This document shows positions 30,600 to 39,094 of a stretch of 40,887 nt of DNA, piece by piece (position 1 is the stretch's first letter; every line of letters starts with the position of its first letter). The notes under the pieces are model-generated. The model saw only the letters and a program-made list of their open reading frames with translations. It ran no database searches and had not been told where the DNA came from. The position numbers were made by a program, and so were the translations under genes. Origin of the DNA: Bacteroidales bacterium. Its GTDB lineage: Bacteria > Bacteroidota > Bacteroidia > Bacteroidales > UBA3824. The stretch lies in NCBI GenBank assembly GCA_017645985.1, contig JAGCNK010000207.1, positions 1 through 40,887 on the forward strand, read 5' to 3'.

Positions 30600-33572
30600 T
30601 TACAACTTCCACAGCACGTCAACTTTCCACTTGGATTTTACCGACTGTTTTCGCGGATATTCCACCACCCGTTCGGGATATTCGTGTTTGAGATAGTCGC
30701 CGGTGTCCCATTTTTTGTTTGAGTTGCGGTCGTGAATTATTTTGAGAGTGTAGTCGGCAGGCAGAATGTAGTCGAACACCACCTTGCCGTCGCAAGTGGC
30801 TGTTTTTGAATAAAGTACGTTGCCGTTGTCGTTGCATAGGCAAACGATGAGAAATCCTTTCGACAATGCAGTGTAGTTGGCTGTGGAGTCGGTGACCAGA
30901 GGCGCACGCTTGCGCACACGTACACGGGCGGTGTCCACGTCCTTAAAGGGCGGAAGGTCCTCGTCGATGTCGGGATAATGCTCTATGTTGCCGGTGTTTA
31001 TCAGGTTGATGGTCATACTGCCGTAGTAATCGTCTTCACGGATTTTGCCCTTGCTGCTGAAATAGAGGTTGGGCGTGTTGAGAATGCTTGTGAACACCGA
31101 GTCGTCAACCACCAGCTCGTATTCTTTGGCTGCTTCCCAGTTGTATTTGATAAGCTTGTCGCGCAGGTGAAGAGTGTCGTCGATAAGTTCGTACTTAACA
31201 GGTATGCGCAGAAGAGCGCTTATCTGCTTTTTCTGGTTCTCGGCTTGTTCTTTCTGAGCCTCGAGACCCAGTTCGCTGCGGCGACGGCGGTCGGTGCGCT
31301 GTGCCTGGTTGGTTTGCTCCACAGGTTTGAGCGACATTAATGTGTCGGTTTGCAGCCTTTCGTTTTCAAGACGGTCGATCGTGAGATATGAAATCGAGTA
31401 GCGGAGTGTGTCTTTATTTGCGGCAAAGTCGTTGAGCGCCACTGTCATAGTGTCTCTTTTTTCCGACAGCTGGATGTTGTACCATGACGTGTTGTAGTCG
31501 GTGTCGGTGAGCTTGAGCACCGGACGGTCTTTGAGCGGATATGCGAATACAAATTGCATAGTGTCGGCCGAGATGCGCTCGGTCTTCTTGATTTTCTGCA
31601 TTTTAACGTTGTACATCGCAAAAAGCGTGTCCTTGAATGTGCGTTCGGTTATCTTGCCGCTCTTTTTTGACAAAATGTAACGGTCGAAAGTTGTGAGCTT
31701 TATGGCAAGTGTGTCTTTAAACACGGCGGCGGTGTCGCGAAGAATGATGGTCATATTGTGACCGTCGGGATAGGTCTCGTACCACGGGTCGTAAGTGGTT
31801 GACACATTGATGGCTGAGAGTTCCACATCGCGCACTGTAGGCTTTTCGAATACGATTTTGATGCTGTCGCGCGAGGGACGTTCGTATTTCAGCATTTTTT
31901 GCGGCACAATGGTGGTGGGCACGGTGTCGCGCAGTTTCTGCACCTCGCCAAGGTAATACTCGTTGTAATATTTGAGCATATTTTTGAAGTTGCCTTTCTT
32001 GGCTATGCAGGTGTCGTTGATGGTGATGTCCACGGTGTCGCGCTCCTGGCTGTAATTGGCTGTGAACCAGTTTTTATCCACCACAGTGTCGGTGGGGTAG
32101 AAGATGATGTCGCCTTTGATACCACGTTTAAACACCAGTCGGAAATGCGTGCTGTCTAAACGTACCGCTTTCAGCAGCTTTTGGTTCATATCGTCGTCGA
32201 ATGCGCTGTCGCACAGCTGGTAAACGTGAATTTTGGAGGTGTCGATTTTTACTGTGGGAATAGGCAGCTGAATGCTTGCCAGTCCGTTTTGGTCAAAGTC
32301 GCCGTTGAAGTTTGACTTGACAGTAAAATTGAGCGAGTCGATAGGCGGCTTGGCGTTGGCCTTGTCTTTCTTGTTGTCGCCTTGTTTGGCCTTTTTTGCC
32401 GAATAGCGCAGACGCACTGTGTCGGTTTCGGTGGTGGGATTCTGCAGCGAGTCGATAGTGGAGAATGTGACACGCAGTTGCAGCGTGTCGTTGCGCACGT
32501 CGGCGGTGTCGAGCAGCCAGACATAGAGGCTGTCGCGGTTGTAGTTGAAGTCGTAAACCATCTGTGGCGATTTGAGCGTGTCTTCAACGTAAGTGATTAA
32601 CACAGTGTCGCGTTCTACCGACTTGTTGAAACTTAGCAAAAACCTTGTTCGGAGGTCGCGCTGACGTTCCGAAATATATTGTACGGTTTTAATCTGGTTG
32701 AACGAGAACAGCGTGATGTTGTTAGGCGTGGTGTAGAGGATGTTTTGAATAATGACAGTGTCGTTGAGCAGTGTGTCGATTATGCGGTGCTTGGGGTCGC
32801 CTGTGTGAAGCACAGTACCGGCGGGAAGCGAGTCGATTTTTGTAACTGTCTGAGCCTCTGGCTCTATCACTGTGTTGATGTAACCAATTTTCTCGTCTTC
32901 AAGGTCAAACTTCTGTGATTCGTTGATATCTTTGAGAACGAAAATCTTGTAACGTCCTGGTGCGATGTTTCTTACTGAGAATTTTCCGGCGGTGTCGGTT
33001 CGTGTTATGTAGTTAGGCTTGTATTTTATCACGCACGAATCTTCGCCGATAACGTTCTCTGAGTATAGTCCCACGAGGATGTCTTCTTCTTTGGCAAGTG
33101 TTTCGGCGTCGCGCACTGTTCCGCTGATGGCAAACGAGTCGCAAACTGCGGCGGTGGAGAACACAAAGTCGAAATTTGGATCGTGGTTGCCTTCGTGATA
33201 GTCATGAATACAGTCGAAAAACTGCAATGTGTATGTGGTGTCGTCGCGGAGAGGCTCTTTGAACTTGACGATGATTTTTTTGCCGCGTTCCTTGATCTTG
33301 GGAGCTTTTTCAAACTGCGGTGGCGACATTAGAAATTTCTGGTCGATTTTTTCGAGAGTGAAAAACTCGTTGAATTTCATTTTTACCTTTTTTTTGTGAA
33401 AGTCGCCCGAATACATTTTTGGTTTTGAGTGTTTGAGCACGGGCGGATCTTCGTCTTCGTCGCCGCCTTCGATGTTTCCCATCTGGGCGCAAGAGTACAT
33501 CAGCACCGCAGTAAAAGCCATTACTACGGCTGTTCTGATTGAAAATATTAATTTGTTTTTGTCAATAATCAT
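30600..33572 (-). CDS. Large Ig-like (SbsA-type) lipoprotein
   Basis: This 990-aa lipoprotein starts at 33572, where MIIDKNKLIFSIRTAVVMAF and the lipobox LMYSC (Cys28) form an SPII signal. An N-terminal SbsA/Big_5-like domain (about 45-140) has the features DPPVLKHSKP, VKMKFNEFFTLEKI, FKEPLRDDTTYTLQF and FDFVFSTA. A carboxypeptidase-regulatory-like segment follows (ISGTVRDAETLAKEEDILVGLY, GKFSVRNIAPGRYKIFVLKD). The rest is a long series of beta domains with repeated D-T-L/V strand ends. Short-lived motifs such as KDTLRYSISYLTID recur. It is probably a cell-surface or periplasmic structural protein. A terminator-like hairpin precedes it at 33612-33645, and radA follows. Confidence 0.82.
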   Translation of the reverse strand: MIIDKNKLIFSIRTAVVMAFTAVLMYSCAQMGNIEGGDEDEDPPVLKHSKPKMYSGDFHKKKVKMKFNEFFTLEKIDQKFLMSPPQFEKAPKIKERGKKIIVKFKEPLRDDTTYTLQFFDCIHDYHEGNHDPNFDFVFSTAAVCDSFAISGTVRDAETLAKEEDILVGLYSENVIGEDSCVIKYKPNYITRTDTAGKFSVRNIAPGRYKIFVLKDINESQKFDLEDEKIGYINTVIEPEAQTVTKIDSLPAGTVLHTGDPKHRIIDTLLNDTVIIQNILYTTPNNITLFSFNQIKTVQYISERQRDLRTRFLLSFNKSVERDTVLITYVEDTLKSPQMVYDFNYNRDSLYVWLLDTADVRNDTLQLRVTFSTIDSLQNPTTETDTVRLRYSAKKAKQGDNKKDKANAKPPIDSLNFTVKSNFNGDFDQNGLASIQLPIPTVKIDTSKIHVYQLCDSAFDDDMNQKLLKAVRLDSTHFRLVFKRGIKGDIIFYPTDTVVDKNWFTANYSQERDTVDITINDTCIAKKGNFKNMLKYYNEYYLGEVQKLRDTVPTTIVPQKMLKYERPSRDSIKIVFEKPTVRDVELSAINVSTTYDPWYETYPDGHNMTIILRDTAAVFKDTLAIKLTTFDRYILSKKSGKITERTFKDTLFAMYNVKMQKIKKTERISADTMQFVFAYPLKDRPVLKLTDTDYNTSWYNIQLSEKRDTMTVALNDFAANKDTLRYSISYLTIDRLENERLQTDTLMSLKPVEQTNQAQRTDRRRRSELGLEAQKEQAENQKKQISALLRIPVKYELIDDTLHLRDKLIKYNWEAAKEYELVVDDSVFTSILNTPNLYFSSKGKIREDDYYGSMTINLINTGNIEHYPDIDEDLPPFKDVDTARVRVRKRAPLVTDSTANYTALSKGFLIVCLCNDNGNVLYSKTATCDGKVVFDYILPADYTLKIIHDRNSNKKWDTGDYLKHEYPERVVEYPRKQSVKSKWKVDVLWKL

Positions 33573-33611
33573 CTTAATTGCGCAATTTTTGATATTTTTG
33601 GCAAAGAAAAC

Positions 33612-33645
33612 AAAAAAACGGCATTTATCGGCTAACAAAATGCCG
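33612..33645 (-). terminator. Leftward terminator-like hairpin ahead of the Ig-like lipoprotein gene
   Basis: CGGCATTT (33619-33626) and AAATGCCG (33638-33645) form an 8-bp stem that, read leftward, runs into seven T residues. The gene to its right is on the plus strand, so there is no obvious leftward transcript from outside to end here. Confidence 0.55.
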
Positions 33646-33679
33646 CAATAATCAGGATTTCACAATTTGTTAAAAACAG

Positions 33680-34648
33680 ATGGACAAAAGTAGCTGTTAT
33701 ACACCGCTTTGCGAAATGTTTGCAACGGTGGCTCAAAAAGAGAAAAAAAATATCGTGGCTCCGCTGAAACTTGTGAAGGGCGGACTCAGGTTTGTGGCTT
33801 TTGCCAAAACCAAGGCAGAAACCGCCGCCGCCGAAACCATCCACCGCTTTGCGCCTAACCTGGTGTACGGTGAAAAGGTGTATATCGCTGCCAAAGGCGG
33901 AATCAGGGCACTGTTCTCGTTTGGAAGTATTGCCACCAAAGAGTCTCCAGATGTGTTTAGAGACGGTGTTTCGCTAACTCCGGGCTTTACGCTTAAGTCG
34001 GCTCCCGCTTATCGTGTCAATTATTCGCGGTTGTGGGTGGCTGCTCTGCGCACGCTGAAACAGATGGGCTGCGAAATCTCTTATTCCGAAAAATCTACTC
34101 CCGAGGTGGGCTACAAGCCGGTTACGATTATGGAGGGTGTTTTCCGTCAGTCGCCGATTAAGAAGACCGTGATTATTCCGCTCGACGATGCTGAAATTAT
34201 GCTTATGAACCGTGGCGACACCTTTTATATAATAGGCAACAATATTTGCGACCAACAAAAAATTGTGACCACAGTTAACAGCGTGCTCACAAACGCAAGT
34301 GTCTATCTCAAAAACTTTAAATCTATTACCACGCTGAATATCAGCGAGTCGGAACGGTTGTTTGAATCGTGGCTTCAAGGTGTGGATGCCGACAAAGTGA
34401 GTCTCAACGGCTGTGCTTTTGAATTTTCGCCATCAGCTGCCGACGTTATCGGCTACTCTGATATGAAGTATGACGAGGTTAAGCGTATGGATATAAGTGT
34501 CAACAGCTTTAAGAATGCGGTTTTTGACTTCGGCACCAATATCGACACCATAATAGAACAGACCTACGACCTTTATTCGGAGTATCACAAAGGTCAGGCG
34601 GCTTTTGACGCAGCGGTGGAGAAGTGGGTAGGAGAGGAGCTTGACTAA
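33680..34648 (+). CDS. Protein of unknown function (322 aa)
   Basis: This 322-aa protein has no signal peptide or membrane helix and is not recognised. It begins MDKSSCYTPLCEMFATVAQK and contains several beta-strand/turn segments (KTVIIPLDDAEIMLMNRGDT, FYIIGNNICDQQKIVTTV). A helical C-terminus follows (IIEQTYDLYSEYHKGQAAFD). Codon use looks like its neighbours. The start ATG at 33680 follows an A-rich stretch. It is divergent from the large lipoprotein and its stop overlaps the convergent permease gene by 4 nt. It might be lineage-specific. Nothing in the context suggests a role. Confidence 0.72.
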   Translation: MDKSSCYTPLCEMFATVAQKEKKNIVAPLKLVKGGLRFVAFAKTKAETAAAETIHRFAPNLVYGEKVYIAAKGGIRALFSFGSIATKESPDVFRDGVSLTPGFTLKSAPAYRVNYSRLWVAALRTLKQMGCEISYSEKSTPEVGYKPVTIMEGVFRQSPIKKTVIIPLDDAEIMLMNRGDTFYIIGNNICDQQKIVTTVNSVLTNASVYLKNFKSITTLNISESERLFESWLQGVDADKVSLNGCAFEFSPSAADVIGYSDMKYDEVKRMDISVNSFKNAVFDFGTNIDTIIEQTYDLYSEYHKGQAAFDAAVEKWVGEELD

Positions 34649-35844
34649 CGGATTCTGCGTGCCGGAATTATTGCTGCTACGAATCCTACAAGCGTTACGC
34701 CAACGAATGTGGCTACCACGTCCCAAAAGCGGATGTCGACAGGATAAGAGTCGATAATAAACGATCCGTCGGGAAACTCTATCACCCCGAAGTATTTCTG
34801 TATCAGGCACAACGCCAGACCAATCAATATGCCCGACACCGAACCGATAAGCGTGATGAGGCGTCCTGTGCCAACAAATATGCGGCGGATGAACACTGTG
34901 TCGGCTCCTATGTGCGACAGTGTTTCGATGTCGCCCTTCTTGTCGATGATGAGCATCGTGAGCGCACCGATAATGTTAAACGAGGCTATGATGAATATGA
35001 ACATCAGCATCACGAAGATGGAGAGCTTTTCGCTCTTCATAATTTTGTACAGAAGGTCCTGCTGCTGATAGCGGTTTTTCACGGTGAAGTCGCCGCCCAT
35101 AATGTCGCGAATTTCGGGAATGAGGTTGTCGGCGTCGAAACCTTCGTCGACAAATATCTCAATCGACGAAACCTCGTTTTTGGCATATCCCAGCAGCTCG
35201 CGTGCAAAGTCGATAGGCACGTAGACAAATTTGGAGTCGTAGTCTTGATGAATGTGAAACACTCCCGACGGCATAGCCAGTGCACTGTGAAAAGCCTCCT
35301 CGGGTATGAGCGTGATTCGGCTGTTGCGTATCGGCACATATATCTTCAGGTAGTGGAAACCATTGAGCACAACGTTGAGCTTGCCGGCTATGTCGCTGCC
35401 TATTACGCACATAGGCTCGTGAAACTGGTCGCGCAGCATAAATGCGCCCGCAAATGTGGCTTCAGCTACGCCGTTGCAGTGCACATAGTTTGAGTCCACG
35501 CCTTTGAGCACCGATATGTTCTGATGTTTCTCGTATTGAAACAGAGCTGTCTCTTCGATGTTTTCCACAAAGTATCTAACGCCTTTGAGGTTGATAATCT
35601 GCTGTTTCTTAACGCTGTCGACCACAAAGCTCTTGCCCTTGGCGGGTTCTATTTTGAGGTCGGGGTCCACCTGGTTGAGCAGGCTGCTCACCACCATGTC
35701 GAATCCGTTGAAAACCGAGAGGATAACAATCAGCGCGGCAGTCATTCCGCCCACTCCGAAAATCGAAATCTTGGTGATGATGTTTACCAAGTTTCGTTTT
35801 CCACCAAAAAGGTAACGTTTGGCAATGAGCAGCGGCAGGTTCAT
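34645..35844 (-). CDS. LolC/LolE-like ABC transporter permease
   Basis: This 399-aa permease of the FtsX/MacB/LolCE superfamily has the N-terminal helix signature LIAKRYLFGGKRNLVNIITKISIFGVGGMTAALIVILSVFNGFD, where the first helix precedes a large periplasmic domain (about 50-265). A C-terminal group of three helices follows (FVMLMFIFIIASFNIIGAL, TLIGSVSGILIGLALCLIQ, FWDVVATFVGVTLVGFVAAI). In Gram-negatives this family extracts lipoproteins from the inner membrane to the Lol pathway, with an ATPase LolD encoded elsewhere. No ATPase gene is beside it. It follows the methyltransferase gene by 6 nt. Confidence 0.9.
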   Translation of the reverse strand: MNLPLLIAKRYLFGGKRNLVNIITKISIFGVGGMTAALIVILSVFNGFDMVVSSLLNQVDPDLKIEPAKGKSFVVDSVKKQQIINLKGVRYFVENIEETALFQYEKHQNISVLKGVDSNYVHCNGVAEATFAGAFMLRDQFHEPMCVIGSDIAGKLNVVLNGFHYLKIYVPIRNSRITLIPEEAFHSALAMPSGVFHIHQDYDSKFVYVPIDFARELLGYAKNEVSSIEIFVDEGFDADNLIPEIRDIMGGDFTVKNRYQQQDLLYKIMKSEKLSIFVMLMFIFIIASFNIIGALTMLIIDKKGDIETLSHIGADTVFIRRIFVGTGRLITLIGSVSGILIGLALCLIQKYFGVIEFPDGSFIIDSYPVDIRFWDVVATFVGVTLVGFVAAIIPARRIR

Positions 35845-35850
35845 AAGTTA

Positions 35851-36663
35851 TTATTTTACAGCCTTTACAATAAGTCCCGTGCCTGTGCGGTGCGTGGTGA
35901 CGGTGTCGATCCAGTCGAGCAGAAACGCCCAGGGGAATGTGACCAAATAATAAGGTATCAGCACAATGAACATCAGCTTGCTGAAATTGAGCATTGTGAT
36001 GGGCCATTTCATACTGAGACGCCAGGCGATGCTGCCCGGAGTGCCGTAAGAGTATCGTTTCTCAACCTTAGAGAATCCTGCGCGGAGCAGTTTCTGTTCA
36101 ATGTCGTCGATATTGTAGCCGTCGCGCACATGCTCGTCGATAAACGAGTGGTCGTCTTCGTCGTGCACATCGCTGCCGCCCTGGTCCGACGGGGTGGATA
36201 TTAGCAGCACTCCGCCTTTCTTCATACTCTGGCAGAGGTTGCTGAACACAAGTTCGTCCTCGAGGATATGCTCCATAACGTCGACCGACAGCACCAGGTC
36301 GTATTTTTCGGGGTCGGTATACTTGGTGAGGTCGGCGTATTGGAATTTTACACGGTCGGCGCGGTTTATCTTGCCAAAAAACTGGTTGCAGTCTTCGATC
36401 TGCTCCTCCTTTACGTCCACGCCGAGGATTTTGGCCTTGCGCAGATACGAGGAGATGAAGAAGCTGTATTGTCCGAATCCCGACCCTGCGTCAAGCACGT
36501 TGGCTTCGGCATTGCGGTTTTTGGAATAAAGGCTCTTGATTTCGCGCTTTATATACCACGCTCTAAGTAGAAGGATATCAAGAAGTTTGTAAAATATTTT
36601 GCGTAAAAACGGTGTCTTGTTGAAAACATTTCCGAGCGAGCGTTTAACGGGATCGTACTGCAT
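35851..36663 (-). CDS. Class I SAM-dependent methyltransferase
   Basis: This 270-aa protein has a Rossmann-type methyltransferase core: motif I VLDAGSGFGQYSFFI, motif II ILGVDVKEEQIEDC, motif III-IV YADLTKYTDPEKYDLVLSVDVMEHI, and VLLISTPSDQGG. C-terminal hydrophobic residues (MFIVLIPYYLVTFPWAFLLDWI) suggest association with the membrane. The substrate is not indicated; small molecules, quinones or glycolipids are all possible. Its start codon overlaps the rbfA stop by one base, and the LolC-like gene follows 6 nt downstream, so the three are one unit. Confidence 0.85.
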   Translation of the reverse strand: MQYDPVKRSLGNVFNKTPFLRKIFYKLLDILLLRAWYIKREIKSLYSKNRNAEANVLDAGSGFGQYSFFISSYLRKAKILGVDVKEEQIEDCNQFFGKINRADRVKFQYADLTKYTDPEKYDLVLSVDVMEHILEDELVFSNLCQSMKKGGVLLISTPSDQGGSDVHDEDDHSFIDEHVRDGYNIDDIEQKLLRAGFSKVEKRYSYGTPGSIAWRLSMKWPITMLNFSKLMFIVLIPYYLVTFPWAFLLDWIDTVTTHRTGTGLIVKAVK

Positions 36664-37022
36664 TATTGTTCGGAGTTAAGGTTCTTATCTTTGTTTAATA
36701 GCGAAGTGATGCGTTCGGCGTAGTCCAGAGTCTCGTCGGTGATGAAAAGCAGGTTTGGAATACGGCGCAGCTGGTGGCGCATTTTGGCTGCCAGCTCAAA
36801 ACGTATCTGCTTGAGGTCGGCGTTGATCTTGCCCATTGTCCTGATGCGTTTTTCGGTGGGAAAAATGCTGACAAAGATTCTCGCCTCGTCAAGGTCGGGT
36901 GTTACCCTCACTTCGGTAACAGAGATTATAACTCCCTGGTAATCGCCCTGATGTGTCAGGAAATATGAAGCCGCTTCTTTCTGAACCAGGCGGCTGATTT
37001 TGTTCTGTCGTGTGCTGTCCAT
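36663..37022 (-). CDS. rbfA: Ribosome-binding factor A
   Basis: RbfA helps mature the 30S subunit by binding near the 5' end of 16S rRNA. The 119-aa protein has the KH-like fold sequence KISRLVQKEAASYFL, followed by ISVTEVRVTPDLDEARIFVSIF and the conserved AAKMRHQLRRIPNLLFITDETLDYAERI. The length is normal. A promoter with TTTG and TAACTTTG spaced by 18 bp lies directly upstream (37045-37074). Confidence 0.95.
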   Translation of the reverse strand: MDSTRQNKISRLVQKEAASYFLTHQGDYQGVIISVTEVRVTPDLDEARIFVSIFPTEKRIRTMGKINADLKQIRFELAAKMRHQLRRIPNLLFITDETLDYAERITSLLNKDKNLNSEQ

Positions 37023-37044
37023 TTAAAATCAATTTGAAACGCCG

Positions 37045-37074
37045 CAAAGTTACAAATAATACCTAATAATCAAA
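37045..37074 (-). promoter_or_regulatory. Promoter of rbfA-methyltransferase-permease
   Basis: On the minus strand TTTG (37071-37074) and TAACTTTG (37045-37052) are spaced by 18 bp, 23 nt before the rbfA ATG. Confidence 0.65.
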
Positions 37075-37088
37075 ACCCCCAATAATAG

Positions 37089-37457
37089 TTATTTTTTGGG
37101 TTTGATTACCTCGGCGGCGGCAAGTTTCATTCTTTCGAAGTATTCGTCGGCGGGCGACTTGCGCATGTGGTTTCTTGCCTGTATCTCCTTTATCGGGTTG
37201 TCGCTCTTGAATTTGATTTCCTGCAGACGTTTCTCCTCGGCGGCACGAGCCTCTTCGCGGCGTTTTTTCTCCTCGGGAGTCATTCCGCGTTCAAGGGTGA
37301 TGTGGTTGAGCGTGGCAGAGAAGTCGTTGAGGTTCTGTTTTTCGATAGTGCGCTCCTCTTCGTCGTCCGACTTGTTTTTTTTGAGCACGAACACCATGGC
37401 GGCTACGAATGCCGCTATGATGATAATCATTATACATGCGAATGCTGATCCGTTCAT
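37089..37457 (-). CDS. Small membrane-anchored protein, unknown
   Basis: This 122-aa protein has one N-terminal transmembrane helix (CIMIIIIAAFVAAMVFVL, about 8-25) and a long highly charged region (KKNKSDDEEERTIEKQ, PEEKKRREEARAAEEKRLQEIKF split by short breaks). It is probably anchored in the inner membrane with a helical cytosolic part. It follows the Lys-rich exported protein by 9 nt, so the two probably form a unit. Composition is similar to that neighbour in its charged repeats. No family is recognised. Confidence 0.7.
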   Translation of the reverse strand: MNGSAFACIMIIIIAAFVAAMVFVLKKNKSDDEEERTIEKQNLNDFSATLNHITLERGMTPEEKKRREEARAAEEKRLQEIKFKSDNPIKEIQARNHMRKSPADEYFERMKLAAAEVIKPKK

Positions 37458-37466
37458 CTTTGAGTA

Positions 37467-38591
37467 TTATTTAAAAAAGTTTTTGAATATGTGACGTTTT
37501 CTCTTTTTCTTGTGCTGGTCTTTCATCCGTTTGTCGGTTTTCTTGTGGTGCTTTTTCATCTCTTTCATCTTCTTGGTGTCCTGAATCTGAAGAAGCGCCT
37601 TTTTGGCCTTTTTGTAGTGCTTGGCGTCGGCGATGCGCTGTTTGCGCTGCTCACGTTCCAGTTCGCGTTTCTCTTTGGTTTTGAGTTCGCCGCCGTGAGC
37701 CGCACGCAGGCGCAGTTCTTTCTTGCGGTCTTCTTCCGCCTTTACCTTCTGCTCTTTCTTGGCCTGTTTCTCGCGGATTTTTGCGTTCTTTTCGTGGTCT
37801 ATGTGTCCGTCGCCAGAGCTCTTTTTGAACTCCTTGGTGGCTTTCTTGATTTTTTTCTGCTTTTCGAGCTCCTCGGGCGTCAGGTCTTTTTTCTTTTTCT
37901 TCGCCTCCTTGGCGGCGGCTTTCTCTTCTTTCTTCTTGGCCTTCTTGTCCACCTCCTCGGGCTCGTCTACCACTACTTGCTTCTTGGGCGTGCGGTCAAC
38001 GTTTTCAAATTCGAGACTTTCGCCCTCGTTTACAAACTCGTCTTCGGTGCGGAAGTCGGCGTCGAGATCCTGCACTTCGTCCTCGTCGGTTTCGGGCAGT
38101 TTCTTTTTCTTTTTCTCCTTCTCTTTCTTTTTTTCTTCCTTGGCTTTCTGTTTCAGAGCCTTCTTGTCTTCCACGGCTTCTCCGTCTTCGCCTTTGGCTT
38201 CGGCTTTCTCTTTCTTTTTCAGGGCTTTCTGCTCTTTTTTGGAGAGTTCGGGTTCGCCGTTTTCGTCGAGTTCTGGCTCGGTTTCGGCTTTCTGGGCATC
38301 CTTGATGGCTTTCTTCTCGGCTTTTTCGGCGGCTTTCTTGTCTTTTTTCACCTTCTTCTTTTCCAGCTTGGCTTTTTTCTTCTTGTATTTTTTCGAGAGG
38401 CGTTTTTTCTTCTTATTAGAAAGACCTTTTTCGATCAAAAAACCGTCCTGAGAGTACTGACTGCCGCTTGGAGCCACGTCGGCGGAGGGGTTGAACTTGC
38501 CAAAGTCGGGCCCTTGCGCCTCAGCTACGCCGAGCGACGAAATGAGTATTATTAGCGATAAAAATATAGTTTTTATGTATGATGCCTTCAT
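37467..38591 (-). CDS. Exported Lys/Glu-rich low-complexity protein
   Basis: This 374-aa protein has a clear signal peptide (MKASYIKTIFLSLIILISSLGVAEAQ), then a short ordered segment (FGKFNPSADVAPSGSQYSQD). The rest, about 320 residues, is extremely rich in Lys, with Glu, Ala, Asp and Arg (for example KKKKRLSKKYKKKKAKLEKK, KAKEEKKKEKEKKKKKLPET). The alternation of basic and acidic residues would suit long single alpha-helices or coiled coils. The end (HKKKRKRHIFKNFFK) is basic. A mid-protein acidic patch (DEDEVQDLDADFRTEDEFVN) interrupts the basic part. Such composition is unusual for an exported protein. The function is unknown; binding to anionic envelope polymers is conceivable. Confidence 0.78.
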   Translation of the reverse strand: MKASYIKTIFLSLIILISSLGVAEAQGPDFGKFNPSADVAPSGSQYSQDGFLIEKGLSNKKKKRLSKKYKKKKAKLEKKKVKKDKKAAEKAEKKAIKDAQKAETEPELDENGEPELSKKEQKALKKKEKAEAKGEDGEAVEDKKALKQKAKEEKKKEKEKKKKKLPETDEDEVQDLDADFRTEDEFVNEGESLEFENVDRTPKKQVVVDEPEEVDKKAKKKEEKAAAKEAKKKKKDLTPEELEKQKKIKKATKEFKKSSGDGHIDHEKNAKIREKQAKKEQKVKAEEDRKKELRLRAAHGGELKTKEKRELEREQRKQRIADAKHYKKAKKALLQIQDTKKMKEMKKHHKKTDKRMKDQHKKKRKRHIFKNFFK

Positions 38592-38606
38592 CTGAAATTT
38601 ATTTAA

Positions 38607-38625
38607 TAATTTTGCAGCAAAATTA
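38607..38625. promoter_or_regulatory. Divergent palindromic promoter: two overlapping -7 elements
   Basis: The 19-bp sequence TAATTTTGCAGCAAAATTA is a perfect palindrome around a central A. Its left half is a rightward -7 element (38607-38614, for the lipoprotein gene at 38642) and its right half a leftward one (38618-38625, for the Lys-rich gene). The two promoters face apart and cannot easily be occupied together. Confidence 0.65.
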
Positions 38626-38641
38626 CAATAAATAAAACGCT

Positions 38642-39088
38642 GTGAAAACTAAATTGTTATACATAGTTGTATTTTTTGGATTTCTGCTCGTTTCTTGCGG
38701 ACATTCGGAGCAGCCTGTGCCGTCGGTGAGCGTGGATTTCTATGTGCAGCTGTACGACGCAAGGTTCGCGGCGTTGCAGAATCCAGGCGGATGGTGCTAT
38801 GTTACAGGCGGATACAACGGTATTTTCATTTACAATCTCGACTGTACCACTTATTACGCCTACGACCGTGCTTGCCCGGCGTCGCAAAAGCACACCGCTC
38901 TGATTTACGACGAGAAAACCCACTCGCTGTGCCATACCGACACTGTGAACAACTGCAATACCAGATACAGCGTGCTGCTGCAGGGTGCTGTGCAGAGCGG
39001 CGACTCAAAATATCCGCTGAAAAAATACGCCGCGCGTAGGGTGGGCGACCGTCTGCATGTGGTCAACGAAGAATACTATTTAGATTAA
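38642..39088 (+). CDS. Lipoprotein with Rieske-like layout but altered metal motifs
   Basis: This 148-aa lipoprotein has a signal with lipobox LLVSC (Cys19); the start codon is GTG at 38642. Its body (GGYNGIFIYNLDCTTYYAYDRACP, in parts around 57-79) resembles a Bacteroidota lipoprotein family with a Rieske-type fold. There one expects C-x-H and C-x2-H iron-sulfur ligands. Here the candidate residues are Cys68, Cys78, His84, Cys97, His98 and Cys105, which do not give that spacing. The final segment DSKYPLKKYAARRVGDRLHV fits the family's last strands. A cluster may thus be absent or different. It precedes the methylase gene by 6 nt. Confidence 0.68.
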   Translation: MKTKLLYIVVFFGFLLVSCGHSEQPVPSVSVDFYVQLYDARFAALQNPGGWCYVTGGYNGIFIYNLDCTTYYAYDRACPASQKHTALIYDEKTHSLCHTDTVNNCNTRYSVLLQGAVQSGDSKYPLKKYAARRVGDRLHVVNEEYYLD

Positions 39089-39094
39089 TATATA

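Noticed and set aside
37801..38420. A direct-repeat or CRISPR-like array suggested by recurring TTTCTTC-type triplets.
   Set aside because: The repetition comes from Lys and Glu codons in a coding frame with irregular spacing; no constant repeat and spacer units exist.
37491..38555. Long plus-strand open frame (354 codons) rich in Phe and Leu.
   Set aside because: It is the antisense shadow of the Lys-rich protein gene: Lys/Glu codons read backwards give Phe/Leu/Ser. The minus-strand frame has a signal peptide and promoter.
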